Source: Alitta virens (lineage: Eukaryota; Annelida; Polychaeta; Phyllodocida; Nereididae). Taken from it: a DNA stretch of 64,000 bases. The notes below the pieces were generated by a model, which was given only the letters and a program-made list of their open reading frames with translations, made no database searches and was not told where the DNA came from. Of this stretch, positions 12,444 to 33,541 are shown one piece after another (within the stretch, counting starts at the first letter, position 1; each line of letters opens with the position of its first letter). The DNA lies in assembly GCA_932294295.1 (NCBI GenBank), contig OW028579.1, forward strand, positions 33,739,250-33,803,249. Direction: 5' to 3'. The position numbers and the translations under genes are program-made.

Positions 12444-12590
12444 ATGTCGTTCGGATAAGACGTTAAATTGGAGGTGCCTTGTATTCAGTGTCTATGCTGA
12501 GGTAAGTAAAGACCCCACACATGCGGTAAATGTGTAACATGGGTGGACTCAAAAACTTGCCTTACACTAGAGGGCTGCGGAACTTTCCAG
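12444..12590 (+). mobile_element. SINE-like repeat, family B (copy 1)
   Basis: Shares GGAGGTGCCTTGTA, GTGTCTATGCTGAG, AAGTAAA and AATGTGTAACATG with 14676-14870, in order. The core GGATAAGACGTTAAATTGG resembles a core common in invertebrate SINEs (from memory, not searched). The tRNA-like head is not clear in this copy. Confidence 0.6.
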
Positions 12591-12610
12591 ATCTATCTAT
12601 CTATCTATTC

Positions 12611-12645
<35 letters not shown>

Positions 12646-12718
12646 CATCTATCCATCTATCCATCTATCTATCTATCTATCTATCCATCTATCCATCCAT
12701 CTATCTATCTATCCATCA
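12591..12718 (+). repeat. (ATCT)n / (ATCC)n tetranucleotide microsatellite
   Basis: About 30 units of ATCT interspersed with ATCC, directly after SINE family B. It reads as SIYLSIYLS-type peptides in all frames, so the ORFs over it are artefacts. Confidence 0.97.
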
Positions 12719-13135
12719 GGACAAAAAAAAATCCAATCTATATTGACAATAAATATTCTTAAGATTACTTACATCTATCGATAATGAGAATTTTAAGTCG
12801 CCTACTTACCACAAAAACTGATTATCATTTGGTAGTGTTTCATAAACATTGAAATTCTGGTTAGAACTGGTTAGTTTAACCTTTAATTGTTCTTCTTGAC
12901 ATAAGTGTACAAAACATAGATTACCATTGATTGTGCTGATACAATGTTGTCTGAATGTTTATGTAACCAATGCTATCACAACCTGCACGTGTGCAATATT
13001 AATTATAAGATAGTTCCATCATGTAAAATTCTTTATAGCTGATCCACAAAATACCTATACACATTAAATGGCCGATGTACCTAATGCAATGTGTTATTAA
13101 TTACTATGGAATCCTACTGACAGATCACCTCATTA
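12719..13135. other. Nothing recognised between microsatellite and minisatellite
   Basis: AT-rich sequence. The last part, from about 13100, already contains decayed GACCACCTCACC-like units. Confidence 0.5.
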
Positions 13136-14640
13136 TCAACTATATTGCCACACGACCACCTCACCATTATAACCAACTCACCTTTAAGACTACCTCACCA
13201 CAGAGACCACCCCACCATTAAGATTACCTCACCTTTAAGATCACTTCACCATTAAGATCACCTCACCTTTAAGACCACCTCAACATTAAGACCATATCAC
13301 CAGTAAGACCACCTCACCTTTAAGACCACCTCACCTTTAAGACCACCTCACCATTGAGACCACCTCACCATTAAGACCACCTCACCATTGAGACCACCTC
13401 ACTATAAAGACCACCTCACCATTGAGACCACCTCACCATTAAGACCACCTCACCATTGAGCCCACCTCACCATTGAGACCACCTCACCATTAAGATTACC
13501 TCACCTTTAAGATCACTTCACCATTAAGATCACCTCACCTTTAAGACCACCTCAACATTAAGACCATATCACCAGTAAGACCACCTCACCTTTAAGACCA
13601 CCTCAACTTTGAGACCACCTCACCATTAAGACCACCTCACCATTAAGACCACCTCACCATTGAGCCCACCTCACCATTGAGACCACCTCACCATTAAGAC
13701 CACCTCACCATTGAGGCCACCCACCATCAAGACCATCTCACCATTTAGACCACCTCACCATTGTGACCACCTCACCAGTAAGACCACCTCACCTTTAAGA
13801 CCATCTCACTTTTAAGACCACCTCAACATTAAGACCATCTCACCAGTAAGACCACCTCACCTTTAAGACCACCTTAACTTTGAGACCACCTCACCATTGA
13901 GCCCACCTCACCATTGAGACCACCTCACCAGTAAGACCACCTCACCTTTAAGACCATCTCACTTTTAAGACCACCTCAACATTAAGACCATCTCACCAGT
14001 AAGACCACCTCACCTTTAAGACCACCTCACCTTTAAGACCACCTCACCATTGAGACCACCTCACCATTGAGACCACCTCACCATTAAGACCACCTCACCA
14101 TTGAGACCACCTCACTATAAAGACCACCTCACCATTGAGCCCACCTCACCATTGAGACCACCTCACCAGTAAGACCACCTCACCTTTAAGACCATCTCAC
14201 TTTTAAGACCACCTCAACATTAAGACCATCTCACCAGTAAGACCACCTCACCATTAAGACCACCTCACCATTAAGACCACCTCACCATTGAGACCACCTC
14301 ACCATTAAGACCACCTCACCATTAAGACCACCTCACCATTGAGACCACCTCACCTTTAAGACCACCTCACCATTAAGACCACCTCACCATTGAGGCCACC
14401 CCACCATCAAGACCACCTCACCATTTAGACCACCTCACCATTAAGACCACCTCACCATTGAGACCACCTCACCTTTAAGACCACCTCACCATTAAGACCA
14501 CCTCACCATTCAGACCACCTCAATATTAAGACCACCTCAACTTCGAGACCAAATTATCATTAAGACCATCTCACCATTGAGACCACCTCAACATTAATAC
14601 CACCTCACCATCGAGACCATCTCACCATTGAGACCTCCCC
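13136..14640 (+). repeat. 17-bp minisatellite, about 85-90 copies
   Basis: Tandem units of consensus GACCACCTCACCATTAA. Variants at the end are mainly CATTAA, CATTGA, CTTTAA and CAGTAA, with rarer GCCCACCTC units. Blocks of several variant units recur in the same order (for example around 13200-13340 and 13490-13620, and again near 13770-13990 and 14160-14250), so the array grew partly by duplication of multi-unit blocks. Unit edges decay at both ends. It lies about 560 bp upstream of the BHMT start codon. Confidence 0.97.
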
Positions 14641-14675
14641 AACCTTATCCCCAGCTAATTTATGACCCAAGTGTA

Positions 14676-14870
14676 TTCTTCAGCTGGGTGGCCTAGTGGT
14701 TAAGGGATCCATTAAATGTTAAACTGGAGGTGCCTTGTACTCGGTGTCTATGCTGAGACAAGTAAAAGAACCTTAGCTATGAGGTTAATGTGTAACATGA
14801 TGCATACTTCAAGCCCTATCATCTCATCATTACGTCTGTCTCTGACAGCTGGTCATATATGACTAAGCTT
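14676..14870 (+). mobile_element. tRNA-derived SINE, family B (copy 2)
   Basis: The head GGGTGGCCTAGTGGTTAAGG is tRNA-like and fits a Pol III A box. It is followed by the family B core (AAACTGGAGGTGCCTTGTAC, GTGTCTATGCTGAG) shared with 12444-12590. It abuts the minisatellite and lies upstream of the BHMT first coding exon. Confidence 0.65.
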
Positions 14871-15200
14871 TAGACCCAGTGAAATCGAGACATTGAACAT
14901 TAGTATAAAGTTATCTCTCTCAAGACCACCGAGCCATTAAGAGAAGTAAAACTTTGCCAAAAAACTTGATAAAGATACATATTTAACCTATATAATTCTT
15001 TTATACAAAAAGTATAGATATCTGTCAGTGTCTGAACAGCAGAGATATAGGAGTGTGTAATTTTCCAGTGCCCTCCTTCCCTCCCTACAGATATTTCACA
15101 CGACACACTAACTCTGGCCAAGCAATAAAGAAGGGACACATTTCTGAACCAGCATTTAGTGCTTTGTCATCATCAGAGACACATCCACATCGGGACAGCT

Positions 15201-25509
<10,309 letters not shown>

Positions 25510-25640
25510 TAAGACTGCATGTGAGAGCGAAATTGCAAACAAGTCTTTGTATTGTGTTTATTTGTTTATTGGTGCGTACAGTGCGTTTACTGTTTTTTTT
25601 ACAACATTTTCAAAAAAGACATTTGCAACATATGTCATAG

Positions 25641-25759
25641 ATTTGCAAATTCATCTCCAGATGACGTCATGCGAATCAAGTTCTTCCATTGGCTAATGCA
25701 ATCCCTCAGCCAATGGGGGTCCTGGATTCACTTGACATCATCTGGAGTTTAGTTTCCAA
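25641..25759. mobile_element. Palindromic MITE, family P (copy 5), BHMT 3' flank or UTR
   Basis: CTCCAGATGACGTCATGCGA is mirrored by TTGACATCATCTGGAG, with inner CCATTGGCTAATG and CAGCCAATGGGGG. It begins about 130 bp after the BHMT stop codon, so it could be transcribed in the 3' UTR. Confidence 0.8.
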
Positions 25760-26750
25760 TTATATGAGTTTAGCTGAAATGCACTAAGAAACCCTTGCCT
25801 GAAATCGCATCCGTGATTTGACCATTTCCACACTATGTTCAAAATTTTCTGTTTTGTATTATAACTTGTAAGCAACTATGAAAGTGGTCGAGGCACGGAA
25901 TCAAACAATTAATTTAAAGCCTGCTGAGCCAATCAGACTTGGCGATTCATCAGAAGACTCAACCACTTTTTTTAGACCAGCAAGTTTAGTGCACTGTTTA
26001 TTACAAATTCCAGGTACAGTCCATACATTTTGTTTGTATTCAGAGATGAGTGAATTGTGAGATAATTGATAGATAATTCGTTACATTTATCCCTGGACGA
26101 AAAGCGCACCCACGCAAAATATTGTAAATTTGTAAAGATGATTTTGTGTGACTATTATATTACTGGAACATTACTATTGCAATTTATATTAACTATTATT
26201 ATCACTTTGCAAGGCTGTTATCTGGTGAATACTACATGACAAGATGCCCAGCAGCCCTCACTCAGCTCGTTCTGCTTTGCTAGCTCTTGGGCTGCTGGAC
26301 ACCAGCTCAAACAGCATAGCGCCCTCTGAAATAGGGTTGTTGTCATATTATATTACTGCAAAGCTACTATAACAATTTATATTATGTACAGTATTTAGTT
26401 TGGCTGGTTTTTTCAAATTGGTCTATTTTGCATTTTGTATCAAAATGTATGCAACAACGAAAATATTAGTTCTCATTAAATCAAACAAACAAATAACATT
26501 GTGTTGGTTGTAGACTTATTTTATTCATTGTAAGGTTTTATCTTGGTTGATACACAAGATGAGCCATTCAACATACAAACATACAGACATACACAGACAG
26601 CTATACAGACAGCTATACAGACAGACAGCTGGACCCATTTATTGCACGTAGTAACTGCAGTTACTATATGTCAGTTTCTCCCAGTGAGATGACAGCAGGC
26701 TTCAGATATATCTAGCTTGCTCGTTTGAATGGTTTCCTTTCCTACACTGA
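25760..26750. other. Intergenic, nothing firm
   Basis: AT-rich. It includes a short ACAGACAGCTAT-type repeat at about 26580-26630. A CAGCCCTCACTCAGC..GCTGGACACCAGCTC patch at 26250-26320 resembles no element I can name. Confidence 0.5.
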
Positions 26751-26754
26751 AAAC

Positions 26755-26862
26755 TTCCAGTCGAGCCTAAGTTGGATGGCTGTTTCCTCCTTCATCATTG
26801 CCATGGTCTCTGCCTGTCCTAATTAGCCCAACTGGTGCAGAAATACGAGACGTAAAGCTAAT
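26755..26862 (+). mobile_element. SINE family A, head-truncated
   Basis: Begins within the tRNA-related part (TCCAGTCGAGCC) and carries the whole body, from GTTGGATGGCTGTTTCC to GAGACGTAAAGC, then a (CA)n tail. Confidence 0.8.
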
Positions 26863-27095
26863 CACACACACACACACACCCTACACTGAAAACAATGAAT
26901 ACAGTGACACTGCTGCTCCTACACATCTATACATTTAACAAAAATAATCTTGAAAAAGCAAACAGTAAACCTTACATAATATTCAACGAACAAGGAATCG
27001 AACCGCAGACCTTCAAGAGTTAGGCAATATGCCACTGGTTGGTAGCTCAACCACCACGTCATAGATATCTCATACTGAGTTACCAATCACCAGGG

Positions 27096-27245
27096 TCGGG
27101 AGCCTAGCTCATTGGTAGCACTATGGGCTTCCAACTACTGGGTCCTGGGTTCAATTCCAGGTCAAGCCTATGTTGGATGGCTGTTTCATCCTTCGTCTCT
27201 TGGTCCCTACCTGTCCTCATTACAGGACGTAAAGCCCTAATCCAC
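27096..27245 (+). mobile_element. SINE family A with tRNA-like head
   Basis: Head GAGCCTAGCTCATTGGTAGC (A-box-like) and GGGTTCAATTCCAGG (B box), followed by the family body (TGTTGGATGGCTGTTTCATC, GGACGTAAAGCCCTAATCCA). Part of the middle, around CCCAACTGGTGCAG, is deleted. Confidence 0.85.
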
Positions 27246-27454
27246 CACCACCATGTTACCAAACATCAAATAAGTACAGCAGTGATCAAGTTAGCAGTGA
27301 AAGTGAATAACTTTAGCATTGTTTAGTTTCCATTGTAGCATTACCAAAGAGCTGTCTCAAAGCCATGGTGAGGCTTTATTTAGCCACAACATCTCAAATT
27401 TTCATGATACCTTGTTTACTACATTTGTAACTCCTTAAATACATTGAACAATTT

Positions 27455-27545
27455 TAGTGGGTGGGTGGGTGGGTGATTAGGGCTTTACGTCCTGTATTTG
27501 TGCACCAGTTGGGCCCAGCAAGCTACCTCTGAGCTAGGCCCCTGC
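27455..27545 (-). mobile_element. SINE family A, short minus-strand copy
   Basis: GATTAGGGCTTTACGTCCTG and TTTGTGCACCAGTTGGGCCC match the SINE 3' end. It then jumps to the head end (AGCTACCTCTGAGCTAGGCC), so the middle is deleted. Confidence 0.75.
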
Positions 27546-27648
27546 CCTTGAACAATTTTGGTAAATAACTTCTTTTCAAAAAATGTATATAAGACATTGT
27601 TTTCACATAAGACCTTGCTCAATTGTTTATTTGCATTCCACAAGAATA

Positions 27649-27970
27649 CAGCAGTTTTAGAGCGAGCATGGACAGTTCAGGGGTGAAAGAGACAGTTCAG
27701 AAAGATCGTAAAGTAATTGACCAACTTTTCTAGCCCATTCCTAATGTCCTTGTCATAAAATACTTGTCTGTGCTATACAAGCCATTGCAGGAGAAGATAC
27801 AGAAATAGCATTACAACTGTACAGAAAAGGGGTAAACTTTGGTCAAAAGAGGAGAAAACCAGTTTATTGCCCAGATGTTGGGGTGACAATATCATTCTTA
27901 TCAAATGTTTCAATCAGACTGAAAAGTCATTCTGAGGCTGCAACTGTCCATGCTCGTTCTAAAACTGCTG
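27649..27970. mobile_element. TIR element, family T (copy 1, 322 bp)
   Basis: Terminal inverted repeats CAGCAGTTTTAGAGCGAGCA..GGACAGTT and AACTGTCC..ATGCTCGTTCTAAAACTGCTG. TA on the left; the right-hand TA has become CA. The interior matches family T copy 2 at 36039 in opposite orientation. The 101-aa ORF overlapping its end is not a gene. Confidence 0.85.
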
Positions 27971-28189
27971 CAATTGTTTCAAATATGAGGCACTTTACTG
28001 GGAGTTTGAGCATTTTCCCCATAGGAATCCACTACAAGACTATCAAAAGCAGGTCTGGATTAGAGCTAAGCAAAAAGTCATTCTATATTTTCCAACGTGC
28101 AACTGGATTATTCAGGCTCTGTATGATTTTCTCAGTGACAGAAGTTAAAAAAAAAACACATACACACACACAATTTAATAGAAAATAAG

Positions 28190-29060
28190 GCTTTATTTAT
28201 ATGATAAAATAATCAACAGCAGCATTTATTTTATTCATAAACATGAATAAAAGTTTACATTATGCGTAGTAAATATGCTTATTTTTTATGGAATTTACAA
28301 GATAATTTACAGTTTTCTCCAGACATTAAACGAGTACCTTTAAGATAAGTGGGAGAAACAATTGTGAAACTTTTGTATTATGATGTGATGAGCGATTTGA
28401 TTAGATTGCCAGATCTGATACTTAGTCATATATCTTGGGGGTTTCTAAATAATACAATTTCAATGGTTAGATGGTTTATATATTAATATATTTATGTATA
28501 ATTTTTGACATTGTTTTTGGTTGGAAGATCACCCCTAGTCAGGTTATTTAATAATCAGTACGTTAAAATAATTGATTTGTCTTTCAACTGTAGGTCCCAT
28601 TCCATAAATTACTAATCCATACATTTAATTGTGCTTCTTAACACTAATTTTGGGTCACATAATATAGATTATATATTAGATTTAACTCAACTGTTAATGC
28701 AGTAACAACTGGATCAAGTGCAAGTTTGAAACATCGAAAAGTAATCAGAAATTTTTTTAAATATTTAAATAAATAGATTTATATACTGTAAGACTTACTG
28801 GAGTATTTTTGCAGTTTATACCAACAATTGTGTACTTCACAAGTAAATCATTGTTTTGTAATTATTACCATGAATTTCTAGCATACAATTCTTTTGTTAA
28901 ACATCAGAAAAAAGGACATGTTTATTATTCAAATCATATTGAATTGCAAAATAAGGCAAGCGAGATGAATAGTATATGAAATATATCAACTTTTGTTTTT
29001 ATACATTGATAATACTAATATTATATAATATGACATAACATTATCATATTCATTTATAAT
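28190..29060. other. Nothing recognised
   Basis: Very AT-rich sequence without repeats matched elsewhere in the window or exon-like features. Confidence 0.5.
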
Positions 29061-29080
29061 ACCACCAGAGGTCAGCACAT

Positions 29081-29972
29081 CAAAGCTGACCAGAGTAATT
29101 CATTTAGCCACCAGAGGGCTTAATCCCTCCATTCAAGTTGAATTAGCTGGAGAGCAATTTCATACACTCCACAGTTGCACTTCAAAGCAACTACTTGGAA
29201 TGCTGACAGAATTGACCACTTCGGTATTTAGGTATGTACTCAGTTTGTTAGTTTGCTTTAGCAATTGAGTTAGTATTGTGTTATTTGCCTTATATGTTAA
29301 ATTGCATTTTGGTTTAATTAACTATTAGTTGGTATAATGTATATTACTAAAAGGAAATTGTTTCTGTTGTTAGGCTTGTTTGCCTGTTGAAGTTACGGAC
29401 TCGAATCCACTGACCTATGTTCTAACCACTGCTAAACTCGACGCCACAGGTCATCGGTGGTTGGCTCAGTTGTCGTCATATGATTTCTCACTCCATTACA
29501 AACCCGGGGTACGAAACAAAGATGCGGATGCATTGTCTAGGCTAGACAACGATGTTACCAATGCCATATGCGATGCAGCATTGCCCATGGAAGGTTGGTG
29601 TCGAAGCTTGCCTCTGGCAGCCGGTTTTGAGAGCGATATGGCCGGAAGCAAAATGTCAACTAATGTGTTCAATGGAAATGTAGGTGCCATAGGATCGATG
29701 TGACCGATGATAAGCCAATAAAGATGAGACATCGCAGAATTCCACCCAGTATGGTTGATGAAGTCAGACAGCATTTGGATGAACTGATAGCGGCTGGTCT
29801 TATTCGTCCATCTAAGAGTCCATGGAGTTTTCCGCTAGTTCTGGTGCGTAAGAAGGATGACAGCATTCGGCTGTGCATAGACTATCGGACCTTGAACGTT
29901 AGGTGTCGTCGGGACTCCTTTAGTTTGCCGAGGTTGGACGAAACACTGGACGCTCTCATAGGAGCACAGTAG
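29081..29972 (+). pseudogene. Ty3/gypsy-like pol fragments, rearranged
   Basis: Two pol pieces on the plus strand lie in the reverse of the normal order. First, 29380-29560 gives the end of the RNase H domain (NPLTYVLTTAKLDATGHRW then YDFSLHYKPGVRNKDADALS). Second, 29688-29972, in another frame, gives the start of the reverse transcriptase (DKPIKMRHRRIPPS, LIAAGLIRPSKSPWSFPLVL, DSIRLCIDYRTLN, LPRLDETLDALIGA). The RT catalytic YxDD block and the integrase are absent. A 20-bp phrase at 29081-29100 is an exact inverted copy of 30412-30431, next to the minus-strand gag. A dead, rearranged element. Confidence 0.8.
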
Positions 29973-30479
29973 CAACAGTGAGCTTCAGTGTTTCGTCTGA
30001 GAGGGTAATCCGTTAGTTGTCACAAAGGAGATTACCTTAAGTGTACATGGACTCATTTCAGTGCACTAGAAGTGTACAACTTTGATTTCAGACTTTCAAA
30101 AGAATTTAATCAGTGCATTTTTTTTTGCTAAATTTTGCTAAGTCTAGCAATTAATCACTTAACTGCAGTGTCACTTCAGATTGACATTTGTTGTCATTTG
30201 GCAACTAAACCGACTTGTGACATATTGTCACTGTTGTTTCAAGGTACCTTTCAGATTTATCTCATCTATCATGATATATCAAATTATCTGTTTGTAAATA
30301 GTTGTGTATGTTTAAACACTTGAGTTCCAGTTGAGTTTTGGAATTCTCTCTTTCAAATTCTTTGTTTTAGTGATCAGTTTAGAGATTTTATGGTTATTTT
30401 CACGCATTTTAAATTACTCTGGTCAGCTTTGCCTATCAAAGATGGACCATTCCTATCACTACAGTCTAACTCTCGGTCC

Positions 30480-31506
30480 CTAGAGTTGACTGATCGGGTT
30501 TTCCTGCTGCTGTTTAGCATTCTTCCTAGCTAATATTCCGCACTCTTCAATCACATGATTGGTTTTTTTGCAATACCTACAAAATATCTGTTCCTCACCT
30601 GAAGTTTCATTTCGAGGTGACTTTTCCTTGGTCAATGTTGACAACATTTTCTCCAATTTTGACAACATTTTTTCCACTTTTTCAACTCGATACTGCAACT
30701 TATCTAGACCGGAAGGCTGAACAGACTGTGATTTAACTTTTACAGTTTTTGAATCGAACTCATGTTCTAACATTCTAGCTCTCTTTAGCAGCACTTCAAA
30801 CGATACACCACCATCAAATTGGTGTCTGAGTGCAGATTTAACCTTTTCATCTTTGATACCTGACCAAAATTTTGTCTTTGCCATATCTTCAGTGGCTTGG
30901 ATTGTACCTTGCTCTTTGGCTGTTTTTAACAATGATTCTATCCTACAACCCCAAGCAACCACAGATTCACTGTCTTTTTGCCTGGCAGTGTAGAAATTTT
31001 CTAATAGCATTTCACTAGGCAAAATATTTCCAAAAACCACATCAAACTTTTGTACCACATCTTTTGAACACACATTGACACCCAAATTGAGCAATACAGC
31101 TGAAGAAGTTGCTCTCAAAGAACGTCTTATACATTGCATAACAATATTGTCATTGTAACCTTCCCGAGTCAAACAAGTTACTTCATGTTTCCATTGATCG
31201 TACGAAATGTCACCTTTCCCGAGAGGCTCATCCCCTGAGAATGTACCAAGTTTGGGCAACTGAACATGAGGCAAACGCAATTGGTCTTTAGAATCATTCG
31301 TGACTGCTTGACTATCTGGATTTACTTGCCTCTGCACCAGGTTCAGGTTTTGGCTCATCACTGACTGGGGCTACATTTGTTTTGATGAGGTCGAACAATT
31401 TTTGCTTATCACCAACATCAAGCTTATCTATGATCGCATTGAACTCCTCATCTCGCTCTAACAGTGCAATCTTATCTTCAAAATTAATGGCGGCCATTGC
31501 AACCAC
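30480..31506 (-). pseudogene. Retroelement Gag (PNMA-like capsid and zinc knuckle), one frameshift
   Basis: The main open frame 30480-31361 (293 aa, minus strand) has a capsid-like domain (LPKLGTFSGDEP, SYDQWKHEVTCL, QCIRRSLRATSS, FYTARQKDSESVVAWGCRIE) resembling Ty3/gypsy and PNMA-type Gag. A coiled-coil-like KVEKMLSKLEKMLS stretch follows, then a CCHC zinc knuckle CRYCKKTNHVIEEC. The natural N-terminus (MAAINFEDKIALLERDEEF, then KLFDLIKTNVAP) is in the adjacent frame at 31312-31506, so a small indel near 31320-31340 breaks the gene. Just past the stop, LIGKADQSN on the minus strand looks like the start of the protease. No LTR was identified. A domesticated gene is possible but not supported, given the frameshift. 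Confidence 0.8.
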
Positions 31507-33295
31507 TAAACAGCTACTGATAAATCAACACACAGAGTAATTTATTATTATCATTTCAATGTAGTCACAATCAATTCGCACATTTATCCAATGCAGTAAT
31601 GATTATGTTGTATTTTGTAATGTATAAATGAATTAGTCATGTTATATCATTTGTACAATGTATTGTGAATTCCACAAGCACAGACTTAATGATGTTCATA
31701 GTTGCAGGGTTTTTATCGACAATAAAATTGGCCAACACAATTGGTGTTCTTGCATCATATTTTCCCTGAACAATATATATACAAACTCTTAACAAGACCT
31801 ATCAAACACTATTTCCTCAACATGTTTATATAAATCAATACATGTTACTGTTGCGTAATTGTTTTATTTACTCGGTATGAAAAAATATGACACGGAAAAA
31901 TAAGCGGACTTGCATTTTAAAGCCCACTTACAATAATTCTCTATATGCGCTTTAGGTCCAAAGTAGCAAAGTGACAATAAAATTATTTTAAAAATACTTT
32001 ATGGTCAAAATATATATTATTATTCACCAATGCAGAAACATCGAACAAAGTCATACCCAGGTCATGGAAATGAGATTATATACCGTCTGTGCAATAACGA
32101 AAATAAAAACTAATTTTTATATTTACAATTATATATTATATACAATATACATGATCCCAATTGCAGTGTGAGTATCATTTAAAAATAATCTTATGCGAAT
32201 ATCATGGCACTTTGATATGATTTTGGAAATGTATGACTGATCGAGAAGCTTTATTTACCTATAATGTTTTTTTTTTGCTGTTTATATACAAATAGGACAA
32301 CAAACATTTGAATGTAAATTCAATTTGTTTTTACTATTGTTATTTTTTAAACGGGCAAGTCAGGCAATATCACAGATATTTTTAGACGCACAGGTGATAG
32401 TTGTACTGTGCATGCACAGTTTTGTTTGAATTATATCCCAACATAACATGGCAAGTTAACACAAGAGGGCAGCACGAGTAAATATACACTAGAGGGCGAC
32501 AGGTGCTTATTATTCACCTTCTGACAACACATTCACATTTGTTGATACTTTAACAGTGGTTCATATCAGCCTGGGTCTGGTTTTAACAATTGAGGTAGAG
32601 TTTCATTTTGTAACAAACCTTATTTATAACATATATCAGCTACAGCTTATAACACATAATCAAATACACTGTACAAATGAAAGAAACATTCACATGAAAA
32701 GAAGATATGATATTATACTACAATTATTATGAATAAATTGGGCTCAAATATGATGCAAAATCGTGAAATACAATGAATTATGCTTCTATTAATGAACTTC
32801 TAAAAGTCTAATTTCAATATAAAATTCGAGCACATTATTATTATTTTTTTTCTCTCAATGGTATAAAGAAACCAAGTAAAACTGTTCAAGTATGACGGCC
32901 TAGTTTAAGAGGTAACAACATTCGATCCCAACATCTACTCGATAAAGTGTTGTTTGAGAAATACATTTACGAATAGTTGTTGAATATGTACCATTTACAA
33001 TACTTAGCTTGTAGATTTATAAACAGACCACTCTGTATAATTGTTAACTTGTAAAAATGATGATAAATCATGAGCAAATATTCTTGATTTCCAAAATCAA
33101 TGGTAAAGAATTTTTTCACCATAATCTAGAGAAATAATATTTTTAAATAATGCTTACTTTTAGTAGTGTGCACTGTGCTCCACAAAACGTAACAGCAGTT
33201 CAAATTTACTTCCATCGAATAATGACAAATAATGAAATAGAAATACCAAGTTTGGGATGAAAGATGTATAGTTGATGATACATAAAAATTCAATA
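31507..33295. other. Intergenic region and SLC22 3' side
   Basis: AT-rich sequence. Two short AGAGGGC-containing phrases occur at about 32465 and 32500. No exon recognised. The SLC22 3' UTR must occupy part of the right end, but I found no canonical AATAAA close to the stop on the minus strand. Confidence 0.5.
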
Positions 33296-33541
33296 TTAAA
33301 CACTTGTGATTTCAGTGTCTGACGTTGTCGACATAATTTTGTCGACGTGGCTGTTGCACAAATGTTTGTCGCTCGACAATGGCGATTCCGGTGCATCATC
33401 AGGATATTCGCGTTTGACGCTATGATGTAGATACTCCGTAAGAGGATTGTTGTTCGTCTCGGGCAAGGTTAGTATTGATACTCCACTTGAAATCATTCCA
33501 ATACTGAACAAGAGATATGGCAACCAGACGGAATACGTGCC
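33296..33541 (-). CDS. SLC22 coding exon 9 (C-terminus, stop)
   Basis: Phase 0. Encodes GTYSVWLPYLLFSIGMISSG (last helix) and LTLPETNNNPLTEYLHHSVK, the family's LPET motif, then a 60-residue acidic and serine-rich cytosolic tail ending in TSDTEITSV. Confidence 0.95.
   Translation of the reverse strand, partial: GTYSVWLPYLLFSIGMISSGVSILTLPETNNNPLTEYLHHSVKREYPDDAPESPLSSDKHLCNSHVDKIMSTTSDTEITSV

Noticed and set aside
12530..12784. ORFs rich in SIYLS
   Set aside because: Frames through the (ATCT)n microsatellite; no start context or homology.
13136..14640. Possible CRISPR or telomere-like array
   Set aside because: Continuous 17-bp units without spacers; not a known telomere motif.
29062..29232. 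Open plus-strand stretch (SKLTRVIHLATRGLNPS..) ending at a good donor AG/GTATGT
   Set aside because: Acceptor is poor, the protein is unrecognised, and the segment lies in the retroelement debris with the 20-bp inverted repeat. Not supported as a host exon.
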